From positions 1-23,530 of the forward strand of contig CAJUJU010000062.1 of the NCBI GenBank assembly GCA_910586835.1: a stretch of 23,530 nucleotides of DNA, in the 5' to 3' direction. Below the pieces are notes generated by a model, which was not told where the DNA came from, did not search any database, and saw only the letters and a list, made by a program, of their open reading frames with translations. Numbering within the stretch: position 1 is the first letter of the stretch; each line of letters starts with the position of its first letter. The translations under genes and the position numbers were made by a program. The DNA comes from an uncultured Acetatifactor sp. GTDB lineage: Bacteria; Bacillota; Clostridia; Lachnospirales; Lachnospiraceae. This document shows positions 1 to 6,495 of this stretch, one piece after another.

Positions 1-235
1 GATAATCTGCAATTTTTGTATAATATCGGGAGATAATTTCCTGCGAATCTATAGATTGCTCAGCAAAACAAACTTTGACAGATATTTTTGGCCTGGGATT
101 GCAGGAAATGACGGAAGTTTTCTAAATATTGATTTAGCAGGGAGGAGCGAGGAATTTTATCGGCTTGTACAAATTGTACAAAAGATTTGAAATGATCGAT
201 ATAGTGGTAACAGGAAAGCGAATACAGGATAAATG

Positions 236-306
236 TTATCCACATGGGAAAAATTCAAAAAACCGACAAAACCAACTTATACACTAAGTTATACACATTA
301 TCCACA
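236..306 (+). other. Cluster of four DnaA-box-like sites
   Basis: Seen: TTATCCACA at 236-244, TTATACACT at 277-285, TTATACACA at 289-297 and TTATCCACA at 298-306, all on the + strand, the last two directly abutting. TTATCCACA is the classical DnaA box; the other two differ by one or two bases. The surroundings are A-rich (248-262 and 318-325). Known: such clusters mark oriC, DnaA-titration sites or DnaA-regulated promoters. Inferred: this is a DnaA-binding region. I cannot say it is the origin, because neither dnaA nor dnaN is visible and hpf is not their usual neighbour. Confidence 0.6.
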
Positions 307-319
307 GTTTTGTGAGATA

Positions 320-388
320 AAAAAACCATTTGTTATGCTTTAAAAGAAGAACCTCTGTTTTGTGAAGTTCTAATAAAAATGGTTTTTT
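320..388. terminator. Terminator-like A/T-rich inverted repeat
   Basis: AAAAAACCATT at 320-330 pairs with AATGGTTTTTT at 378-388 over 11 bp, and AGAAC (348-352) pairs with GTTCT (367-371) inside it. The A-run on the left and T-run on the right would suit a bidirectional terminator. The stem is GC-poor and the outer loop long, so the call is weak. Confidence 0.3.
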
Positions 389-456
389 CAGGGAAAAACA
401 AAAGATTTTTATTGACAGGTATAATGTCAAAAATAAGGAAAAAAATCCTTAAATTG

Positions 457-485
457 TTGCTAAACCATAGTAAATATGGTATAAT
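457..485 (+). promoter_or_regulatory. hpf promoter with palindrome in the spacer
   Basis: A TTGCTA -35 (457-462) and a TATAAT -10 (480-485) are separated by 17 bp. The -10 has an extended TG motif at 477-478. Transcription should begin near 492, about 65 bases upstream of the hpf start. A perfect inverted repeat, ACCATA(gtaaa)TATGGT at 464-480, fills the spacer and runs into the first base of the -10, where a bound repressor would block polymerase. No regulator is visible. Confidence 0.65.
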
Positions 486-558
486 GCTTATACAATAAAC
501 AGTCGAAAGGGATAGTATCCTGATTAGAGGCCCACTGAACGGGCAGATGGGAGTTAAT

Positions 559-1086
559 ATGAAATTTATTATTGTGGGAAGAAACATTGAGGTTACACCC
601 GGTCTGAGAGCGGCGGTAGAGGAAAAAATCGGAAAGCTGGAGAGGTATTTTAATCCCGATACGGAGGCACATGTAACGCTGAGCGTGGAAAAGGAGCGGC
701 AGAAGATCGAGGTGACGATTCCTGTCAAGGGGAATATTATCCGTTCCGAGCAGGTCAGCAACGATATGTATGTTTCCATTGACCTGGTTGAGGAGATCAT
801 TGAGAGACAGCTGAAAAAATATAAAAACAAAATAGTGGACAAGCAGCAAGCGGCAGGCGATTTCAGCAAAATGTATGTGGAAAATGATTACATGGACGAC
901 GAGGAGGTCAGAATCGTCCGCACCAAGAAGTTTGATATCAAGCCCATGTACCCTGAGGATGCCTGCATCCAGATGGAGCTGCTGGGACATAATTTCTTTG
1001 TCTTCATCAATGCGGAGACAGATCAGGTCAACGTGGTATATAAGAGAAAGGGAGATACCTATGGACTGATCGAGCCGGAAATTTAA
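559..1086 (+). CDS. hpf: Ribosome hibernation promoting factor, long form
   Basis: This 175-residue protein has the two-domain layout of long HPF. The N-terminal S30AE (RaiA/HPF) fold covers about residues 1-95 and starts MKFIIVGRNIEVTPGL. A linker of about 20 residues leads to a C-terminal domain (about 115-175) with the conserved segments RTKKFDIKPM and LLGHNFFVFINAET. In Firmicutes the N-terminal domain sits in the decoding region of 30S and the C-terminal domain dimerises two 70S ribosomes into an inactive 100S particle. I chose ATG 559 over ATG 547 because GGGAG lies five bases upstream of 559; the earlier ATG is inside that ribosome binding site. The gene is monocistronic, between its own promoter and a strong terminator. 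It is presumably a core gene, with a role in stationary-phase ribosome storage. Confidence 0.95.
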   Translation: MKFIIVGRNIEVTPGLRAAVEEKIGKLERYFNPDTEAHVTLSVEKERQKIEVTIPVKGNIIRSEQVSNDMYVSIDLVEEIIERQLKKYKNKIVDKQQAAGDFSKMYVENDYMDDEEVRIVRTKKFDIKPMYPEDACIQMELLGHNFFVFINAETDQVNVVYKRKGDTYGLIEPEI

Positions 1087-1124
1087 GCGGGCAGCATTTT
1101 GTCAGACGGCTGAGTGAAGAAGGT

Positions 1125-1167
1125 ACACCGGAAGGGAGCAGATTTCCCTTCCGGTGTTTTTGTGTTT
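1125..1167 (+). terminator. Rho-independent terminator of hpf
   Basis: A perfect 13-bp stem, ACACCGGAAGGGA (1125-1137) with its complement at 1145-1157, has a 7-base loop and is followed by a T-rich tail (TTTTT, then TGTTTT). It lies about 40 bases after the hpf stop. Confidence 0.93.
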
Positions 1168-1305
1168 TAAGGTTGTTCTAAAATCCTGATTTGTCTGGCC
1201 ATACTGGCGAACAGCGGAAAGCAGCTGTCTGCCGGGGAGTCAGGGCAGCATATGTCATCCTCTTTTTTCATATATTTCCAGTGAGAAAAGCAAACCGGAG
1301 AAGCG

Positions 1306-2466
1306 ATGGATAAGGAACGGAGAGCCAGATATCTGATTCAGATTAAAAAAGGAATTCTTGCGGAGTGTATACTGGTGTTGCTGGCGGCAGTTGGTCTTGT
1401 AGCCTGGCAGAATAGTGTAGAAGAAAGCAGGGCGGCCAATACTTCCGTGCTGGCTGTGGAAGATGATTACATAAAGTGGGTGGACTTTACCGTGTCCTAC
1501 GATGCGCTGTGCAGCGCCTATGATTGGGATGTCAAAACCCACGGAACAGAGCATGAGATCTGTTGGGTGGATCTGCTGGCCTACACGGCGGCAAAAACAG
1601 GGGGAACCTTTGACAAAAGTGCGCTGAAGCTTATGGAAAAAACCGCGCAGGCCCTCTCCGAAGGAGAAAAGAATCTGGAGGAGCTGACAAAGGATTTGAA
1701 ATATTATGCTTATTATAAGGAAGCCTACGATGCTGCCATCGGCGGTCTGGTGGGTGAGTACCGGATAGAAAACGAAGATGGCAGTTTTGAGGAATGTTAT
1801 GGGTTGAAGGGCTATTTTCCTCTGGCACAGGGATTCGACTATACGCATTACGATGATTTCGGCGTGAGCCGCAGCTATGGTTATAAGCGGCAGCATCTGG
1901 GACATGACATGATGGGATTGGTGGGTACACCGATTATGGCTGTGGAGTCCGGTATTGTGGAGGCGCTGGGTTGGAATCAATACGGCGGTTGGAGAATCGG
2001 GATTCGGAGCTTTGACGGCAAGAGGTACTATTATTACGCCCATCTGCGCCAGAACTATCCTTATGCGGAGGGGCTGGCGGAGGGATGTGTTGTCACGGCG
2101 GGGGATGTGATCGGGTACATGGGGCACACAGGGTACAGCACCACGGAGAATGTGAATAATATTGAGATTGTACATTTGCACTGGGGATTACAGTTGATTT
2201 TTGACGCTTCCCAGAAGGAAGGCAACAATGAAATCTGGATTGATGTGTACCCGCTGACCAGGTTTCTGGCCAAGCATACCCAGGCGGCGGTGAAGGTGGA
2301 GGGGACGAAAGAGTGGGTGCGGAACAGCTATATTGTGGATCCGGTTGTGGAGGAGTATGAGGCGGGGAATTCGGGGGAGGCGCAGACACCAGTGAGGGAA
2401 GATTCTCTGAAAAGAGATGAATTACTGGAAAAGCAGCCGGAAACTTCAGAGAGTTCGGAATCATAA
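1306..2466 (+). CDS. Membrane-anchored M23 (LytM-like) peptidase
   Basis: The 386-residue protein starts with a short basic cytoplasmic tail, then one hydrophobic segment (about residues 18-34) that acts as signal anchor. An extracytoplasmic region of about 150 residues follows, then an M23/LytM domain (about 170-300). The zinc-site motifs are present: H197 and D201 in HLGHD, H246 in YAHL, and H290/H292 in HLH. An active endopeptidase cutting peptidoglycan cross-links is therefore plausible, although the first motif is HxxxD as in typical M23 enzymes and activity is not shown. The C-terminal tail (about 335-386) is rich in Glu, Ser and Pro and looks disordered. Start 1306 has GGAG five bases upstream. 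The gene follows the hpf terminator and precedes the glycan locus; nothing links it to sugar use. A role in cell wall remodelling or sporulation is possible, not shown. Confidence 0.88.
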   Translation: MDKERRARYLIQIKKGILAECILVLLAAVGLVAWQNSVEESRAANTSVLAVEDDYIKWVDFTVSYDALCSAYDWDVKTHGTEHEICWVDLLAYTAAKTGGTFDKSALKLMEKTAQALSEGEKNLEELTKDLKYYAYYKEAYDAAIGGLVGEYRIENEDGSFEECYGLKGYFPLAQGFDYTHYDDFGVSRSYGYKRQHLGHDMMGLVGTPIMAVESGIVEALGWNQYGGWRIGIRSFDGKRYYYYAHLRQNYPYAEGLAEGCVVTAGDVIGYMGHTGYSTTENVNNIEIVHLHWGLQLIFDASQKEGNNEIWIDVYPLTRFLAKHTQAAVKVEGTKEWVRNSYIVDPVVEEYEAGNSGEAQTPVREDSLKRDELLEKQPETSESSES

Positions 2467-2487
2467 ATATCGTTTCTGTATATGATA

Positions 2488-2525
2488 AAAATGCAATTGC
2501 ATTTTACACAGTTTTAAAGTAGAAT
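2488..2525 (+). promoter_or_regulatory. 18-bp palindrome overlapping a promoter
   Basis: AAAATGCAATTGCATTTT at 2488-2505 is a perfect palindrome. Its right half supplies a -35 TTGCAT (2498-2503), followed after 16 bp by a TAGAAT -10 (2520-2525). This is the layout of a repressor-controlled promoter. A TetR-type remnant begins about 130 bases downstream, so this may be the relict autoregulatory site of that lost gene (inference). Confidence 0.55.
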
Positions 2526-2660
2526 GTAATTAGAAAAGCTGTGAATCAGCTGTGGGTTGACACCTACAATCTGATATGTTTTCCGAACGCAGGTGTCGGA
2601 GATTGGCAGGCAACGGAAAAATCAACCATGGAAAGGGAATGTTTGGTGCTGCGGCATTGA

Positions 2661-2855
2661 CATTCCCTTTTCAGATTATTGAAATTGGTAAAAGGACAGG
2701 AAGATGGATTAGAGAACTGTCACCAGACCTTTTTCACGGAGGGGCTGTCTGCGGTTATTCGCAGATGGATCAGGAGGGGCTGCCAGAAGAGTCCGGAGGA
2801 GATGGAACGGATCGTGGTGTCGGAATACAGGTCCGACAGGGAGCTTTTTCAGTAA
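2661..2855 (+). pseudogene. Remnant of a TetR/AcrR-type regulator (C-terminus only)
   Basis: The frame from 2661 to the TAA at 2853 encodes 64 residues resembling the last helices of Firmicute TetR/AcrR regulators. The segment FFTEGLSAVIRRWIRRGCQK followed by SPEEMERIV has the usual pattern of aromatic, Gly, hydrophobic helix, W-I-x-x-G-C, then S-P-E-E-M. No helix-turn-helix domain can be found in any frame upstream, and an in-frame TGA at 2658 precedes the fragment. No start codon with a ribosome binding site is available. I read it as the tail of a deleted regulator whose promoter and palindromic operator may survive at 2488-2525. The family call rests on pattern recognition of a short piece, so it is moderate. 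Confidence 0.5.
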
Positions 2856-2905
2856 AGTCAGAATCAGTCAGGCGGCGGGAAGCCTTATGCCACACAGCCA
2901 GGGAA

Positions 2906-2968
2906 ATCGGATTTGTGATAGTATCTGTCGGATTTCTTATTTTCCGGCGGGGACAAAGCAGATAGAAT
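2906..2968 (+). promoter_or_regulatory. Operon promoter with paired activator half-sites (site A)
   Basis: ATCGGATTTGTG at 2906-2917 and TGTCGGATTTCTT at 2926-2938 share the core TCGGATTT, spaced 21 bp start to start. A TAGAAT -10 lies at 2963-2968, and the matching -35 position (2940-2945, TTTTCC) is poor, as expected for an activator-dependent promoter. The same two extended half-sites occur before the transporter operon in swapped order (18061-18094). Two half-sites on the same helix face two turns apart is the geometry of AraC-family activators. The activator itself is not encoded in this window. Confidence 0.65.
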
Positions 2969-3020
2969 AAAGACAGAAGAACAGAAACTGATATCTCAGG
3001 CTGGTGAGGAGGTAAATGGC

Positions 3021-5135
3021 ATGAGTGGCAAAAAAGTGATTTATGATGCGAAAAAGGATGCTTATTATGGAAAGCCCTACATTGACGCGGATGAGATGAG
3101 GCAGCGTGACATGCCGGACGGGAGCAGGAAGCCCTTCCGCTATGTGCATGGGGGATTTGAGGGCACCAGGGCGAAATTCGTGTTCTGTTTTCCGGTGAAG
3201 GAGGATTACAGGGGGCGGTTTTATCAGTATCTGTGTCCGTTCCCTGGGCCGGACGAGGAGATTGCCTCCCTGGGAAGGAGCGGCGAGGACGACACCATCG
3301 CCTTCTGTCTGTCAAACGGCGCTTATTTTATTGAGACCAATATGGAATCCTCCGCTGCCTTCGGGGGGCATCCCGATCCCCAAAAGGTCTGGAAATCCAG
3401 TGCGGCAGCGGCGGAGTATTCCCGCCAGGTGGCGCAGGCGTATTACGGCTGCGGCAGGCCTTACGGCTATGTCTTCGGAGGGAGCGGGGGAGGCTACAAG
3501 ACCATTGCCTGCATCGAGAACACCAACGCTTGGGACGGCGCCTGCCCTTTCGTCATCGGATCGCCATATTCCCTGCCTAATACCATCACGCTCCATGTAC
3601 AGGGGATGCGGACGCTGCGCCATGCGATGGGGAAGATCGTGGATGCCCTGGATGCAGGCGGCAGCGGGGATATGTATGAGGGCCTGACGGAGGATGAGGC
3701 GAAGATGCTGAGGGAGATCACCCTCATGGGCTTCCCGCCCAGGGCCTGGTTCATGGAGGCGGCGGGACGCTGGGACGACGGTTCCCTGCCTGTGCTGATG
3801 CCCGGGATCAGGCAGAAGGATCCGGAGTATTTCAGGGATTTCTGGGAGAAGCCCGGCTATCTGGGCACGGAGCCGGGCAGCAACGCCCTCCGGGACAGGC
3901 TGCAGTTTAAGAGCCGTGTGGTGAGCGTCCATCTGCCGGGAGAGAAGGCGGAGGAGACCGGAGAATATTCCAACGGCGTGGATACCGCCTGGAAGAAATC
4001 CCTGGTGGACGGCAGCGGCGCATGGATTGAGCTGGAGGAGGTCCCCCAGGGGGAGGATCTGTATCTGAAGGGGGTCAACATCAGCTTCGAGACCGGCGGG
4101 GCGGCAGGAAAGAATATGCTTTTGGGGGATATCAGGGGCAACTGCATCACCATTGGCATGTGCTATGGCATGGACGATATGGAGGAGGTATTAAAGTCCA
4201 TCCGTTCCGGAGATGTGGTGACATTGGACAATTCCGATTACATAGCGGTTCAGTCCTATTACCGCCACCAGGTTCCGCCGGATGCAGGCTTCCACGCATG
4301 GGACCAGTTCCGTAAGGAGGACGGTACCCCTGCCATCCCTCAGAGGGACGACATCATGGGGCCCGGCTTCTGCGGCACGGGTACGGTCCAGGAGGGAACC
4401 ATTCAGGGCAAGGTAATCCTGACCCAGTCCCTGATGGACGAGTCCACCTGCCCCTGGTGCGGCGACTGGTACAGGAACGAGGTGCGCAAGGCCAAGGGAA
4501 ACGAGGATGATTTCCGAATCTACTATTACGACAGGTGCCTCCACGGGGATGTGTCCGCTCTGGATACGGATATGATCGTAAACTATCTGGGCGGGCTGAA
4601 GCAGGCCCTGCTGGATATCAGCGACTGGGTGGAGCGGGGCATAGAGCCCAGGCAGTCCTCCGTTTATGAGATGGAGGGAGGCTGCGTCCATATCGCGGAG
4701 ACGGCGAAGGAGAGGAAAGGACTGCAGCCTGTAATCGCCCTGACTGCCAACGGCGGGGCATGCGCCCATGTGAAGGTGGGAGAAGCCGTAACCCTGGAAG
4801 CCACGGCCCAGGTGCCCGAGGGCGCAGGGAGTGTGACCGAGATCAAATTTTCCTTCTGCGATCCCATGTTCGGCACATACGCGAAGAAGATAGAAAGCGC
4901 GGACAGCATGGCCTTTCTGGAGCAGGGACGCTCCGAGAGGGTGGAAGGGGCGTTGGAGACCTATGTCACGGAACAGGGCCTGCAGGCGGGCAGGGCCGTG
5001 GTACAGACTTCCTATGACAGGCCCGGCACCTACTTTGCAACGGCTTTCGTAAAGAGCCAGAGGAACGGGGACAGGGGAGATGTATTCACCCAGATACGGA
5101 ATCTGTCCAGGGCCAGGGTGATTGTGGAAGAATAA
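3021..5135 (+). CDS. Tannase/feruloyl-esterase-like alpha/beta hydrolase, probable cytoplasmic esterase
   Basis: The 704-residue protein has no signal peptide or membrane segment. A nucleophile elbow, VFGGSGGG, places Ser at S155. Downstream, GKVILTQSLMDESTCPW resembles the strand and loop carrying the catalytic acid (D473 proposed), and RCLHGD supplies H508. These are followed by an I-S-D-W-V-E-R-G-I-E-P segment (about 533-543) close to the WVE-x-G-x-x-P end of tannase/feruloyl esterase domains. About residues 195-450 form a large lid-like insertion. Residues about 570-704 look like an Ig-like beta-sandwich. Known members use a cysteine next to the catalytic Ser bridged to one next to His; here Ser is preceded by Gly, so that feature is absent, although C506 and a CPWC pair (477-480) lie nearby. 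It likely removes acyl or phenolic esters from an imported glycoside (inference). It is first in the operon, with GAGGAGG eight bases before the start. Confidence 0.6.
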   Translation: MSGKKVIYDAKKDAYYGKPYIDADEMRQRDMPDGSRKPFRYVHGGFEGTRAKFVFCFPVKEDYRGRFYQYLCPFPGPDEEIASLGRSGEDDTIAFCLSNGAYFIETNMESSAAFGGHPDPQKVWKSSAAAAEYSRQVAQAYYGCGRPYGYVFGGSGGGYKTIACIENTNAWDGACPFVIGSPYSLPNTITLHVQGMRTLRHAMGKIVDALDAGGSGDMYEGLTEDEAKMLREITLMGFPPRAWFMEAAGRWDDGSLPVLMPGIRQKDPEYFRDFWEKPGYLGTEPGSNALRDRLQFKSRVVSVHLPGEKAEETGEYSNGVDTAWKKSLVDGSGAWIELEEVPQGEDLYLKGVNISFETGGAAGKNMLLGDIRGNCITIGMCYGMDDMEEVLKSIRSGDVVTLDNSDYIAVQSYYRHQVPPDAGFHAWDQFRKEDGTPAIPQRDDIMGPGFCGTGTVQEGTIQGKVILTQSLMDESTCPWCGDWYRNEVRKAKGNEDDFRIYYYDRCLHGDVSALDTDMIVNYLGGLKQALLDISDWVERGIEPRQSSVYEMEGGCVHIAETAKERKGLQPVIALTANGGACAHVKVGEAVTLEATAQVPEGAGSVTEIKFSFCDPMFGTYAKKIESADSMAFLEQGRSERVEGALETYVTEQGLQAGRAVVQTSYDRPGTYFATAFVKSQRNGDRGDVFTQIRNLSRARVIVEE

Positions 5136-5153
5136 CAGACTTGCCGGAGTCTG
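5136..5153 (+). repeat. Small intercistronic hairpin
   Basis: CAGACT (5136-5141) pairs with AGTCTG (5148-5153) immediately after the stop codon of the esterase-like gene. There is no T-run, so it is not an obvious terminator; it may only protect the upstream message. Confidence 0.3.
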
Positions 5154-5200
5154 GAGGGTATGCGTCCGGCTTATGACAATAAAGCAGAGGAAAGCAGAAT

Positions 5201-5500
5201 ATGTTAGAGCTGGCAAAGATATTTTCAAGAGGTATGATTCTGCAGAGGGAGAAGGAAATCGCGGTCTGGGGAAAGGCGGATTCCGGCGCTGAAGTGAGTG
5301 TTTCCATACAGGGCGTAACTGCGAAGACTGCGGCAGATGAAAACGGTGCATGGATGGCAAGACTTGCCCCGCTTCAGGCGTCCTCTGGAGAAACCATGAC
5401 GGTGAAGAGCGGCGACGAAACGCTTCTCGTGGAGGATGCGGCGGTAGGAGAGGTCTGGATCGCCGGAGGGCAGTCCAATATGGAATTTCCGCTGCGCTAA
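5201..5500 (+). pseudogene. Truncated sialate O-acetylesterase-type (SASA) gene
   Basis: The 99 codons encode the N-terminal beta-domain of a bacterial sialate O-acetylesterase-type enzyme. It opens with the family pattern AKIFSRGMILQREKEIAVWG and continues through GEVWIAGGQSNMEF. GQSNM carries the nucleophile Ser (S94 of 99) of the SGNH-like SASA domain, and the reading frame ends five residues later at TAA. Intact relatives are several hundred residues long and have their acid and His residues far downstream. No continuation exists in any frame, because the aldolase gene starts 27 bases later. The gene has therefore lost nearly its whole catalytic domain. The start region still has a ribosome binding site (AGAGGAAAG), so a useless 99-residue product may be made. 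It shows that the locus once had a further deacetylase. Confidence 0.85.
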
Positions 5501-5527
5501 ATGTGAACGAAAACAAAGGAGGGTGTC

Positions 5528-6424
5528 ATGCTAGTCACTTTGAAAGAGATTTTAGACATTGCCGAAGAAAGGAAGATTGCGGTGGGTTCCTTTAATACCC
5601 CAAACCTGGAGAGCCTGATGGCTGTTATCGGCGGGGCGGAGGAGCTGGGCGTGCCTGTGATCATTCAGTTCGCCCAGTGCCATGAGTCCTGGATTCCCCT
5701 TTCCGTCATCGGCCCCATCATGGTGGAGCATGCAAAGAGGGCAGAAGTTCCCGTATGTGTCCATCTGGATCACGGTGAGACTCTGGAGTATTTGCAGCAG
5801 GCGCTGGAGATGGGATTCACGGGAATCATGTACGACGGCTCTGTGCTGCCCTATGAGGAAAACCGGGAGAATACGAAAGCGGCAGTGGCCATGGCAGCGA
5901 AGACCGGAGCCGGTGTGGAGGCGGAACTGGGCTCCATGGGGAAGAGGGAGTCCGGCGCGGGGGACGGAACAGGCGCGGAGGACGAGACGAAGATATACAC
6001 GGATCCAGCGTTGGCGAAGCGGTTCGTGGAGGAGACGGGGATAGACGCCCTGGCCTGTTCCTTTGGAACGACTCACGGGATTTATCTGACGAAGCCGAAG
6101 CTGGACTTTGACGTGGTTCGGAATGTGAGGGAGCTTACGGATGATATCCCGGTGGTGATGCACGGCGGCTCCGGGGTCAGCAGGGAGGACTTCCGGGAGG
6201 CAGTCAGGGTCGGCGTCAGGAAGGTGAACTACTTTACCTATATGGACAAAAGCGGCGGCAGCGCGGCGGCGGAGTACATACGGACGGTCAAAGCAGGGGA
6301 GCCGGTTTTCTTTTCTTCCGTGATACAGGCGGCGGAAGAGAATATGAAGGAAAATGTGAAAGAGGCCATGAAGACTTTTGCTATGATGGAAGGCGGCAGA
6401 GGGACGCGCTTACAGATGGAATGA
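5528..6424 (+). CDS. Class II (zinc) ketose-phosphate aldolase, FbaA/GatY family
   Basis: The 298-residue protein is of usual family length and keeps the class II motifs. HLDHG (79-83) holds the catalytic Asp D81 and zinc ligand H82. GVEAELG (129-135) carries the conserved acidic residues. GTTHG includes zinc ligand H183, and MHGGSG includes H212 and the phosphate-binding glycines. The enzyme would cleave a ketose phosphate retro-aldol fashion to dihydroxyacetone phosphate and an aldehyde, as a cytosolic metal-dependent dimer or tetramer. The segment after the His ligand reads KVNYFTYMDKSG (232-243) instead of the N-x-x-T-D/E-L form seen in classical fructose- or tagatose-bisphosphate aldolases, which hints at a different substrate. 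GGAGG lies a few bases before ATG 5528. With the isomerase and kinase next to it, it probably completes a dedicated sugar pathway rather than housekeeping glycolysis. Confidence 0.88.
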   Translation: MLVTLKEILDIAEERKIAVGSFNTPNLESLMAVIGGAEELGVPVIIQFAQCHESWIPLSVIGPIMVEHAKRAEVPVCVHLDHGETLEYLQQALEMGFTGIMYDGSVLPYEENRENTKAAVAMAAKTGAGVEAELGSMGKRESGAGDGTGAEDETKIYTDPALAKRFVEETGIDALACSFGTTHGIYLTKPKLDFDVVRNVRELTDDIPVVMHGGSGVSREDFREAVRVGVRKVNYFTYMDKSGGSAAAEYIRTVKAGEPVFFSSVIQAAEENMKENVKEAMKTFAMMEGGRGTRLQME

Positions 6425-6495
6425 ATGCAGCAGGGACAAGGACAACAGAAAGCGGATAAAAGTGTTAGACAGCAAATTATAAGGAGAGCAAGATT

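Larger units (their letters stand above)
1..558. other. AT-rich intergenic region upstream of hpf
   Basis: No convincing gene lies in these 558 bases; the open frames are short, antisense and lack ribosome binding sites. The region contains a cluster of DnaA-box-like 9-mers (236-306), a long A/T-rich inverted repeat (320-388), a TTGACA/TGTCAA inverted repeat around a TATAAT (412-430) and the hpf promoter (457-485). I see nothing specific in 1-230. The gene to the left is outside the window, so it is unknown whether this is a 3' flank, an intergenic regulatory region or part of a replication origin. Confidence 0.7.

Noticed and set aside
412..430. TTGACA and TATAAT side by side, as a promoter
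   Set aside because: The hexamers are only two bases apart, so they cannot serve as -35 and -10 of one promoter, and no good -35 is found 17 bases upstream of this TATAAT. It remains an inverted repeat of unknown role.
2557..2597. TTGACA at 2557-2562 and a GACACCT/AGGTGTC inverted repeat
   Set aside because: No -10 lies at proper distance from this TTGACA, and the 7-bp arms are separated by 25 bases; neither supports a promoter or terminator call.
2576..2965. 129-codon open frame on the + strand
   Set aside because: It overlaps the TetR-like fragment in a different frame, has no ribosome binding site, and its translation is basic and of low likeness to any protein family.
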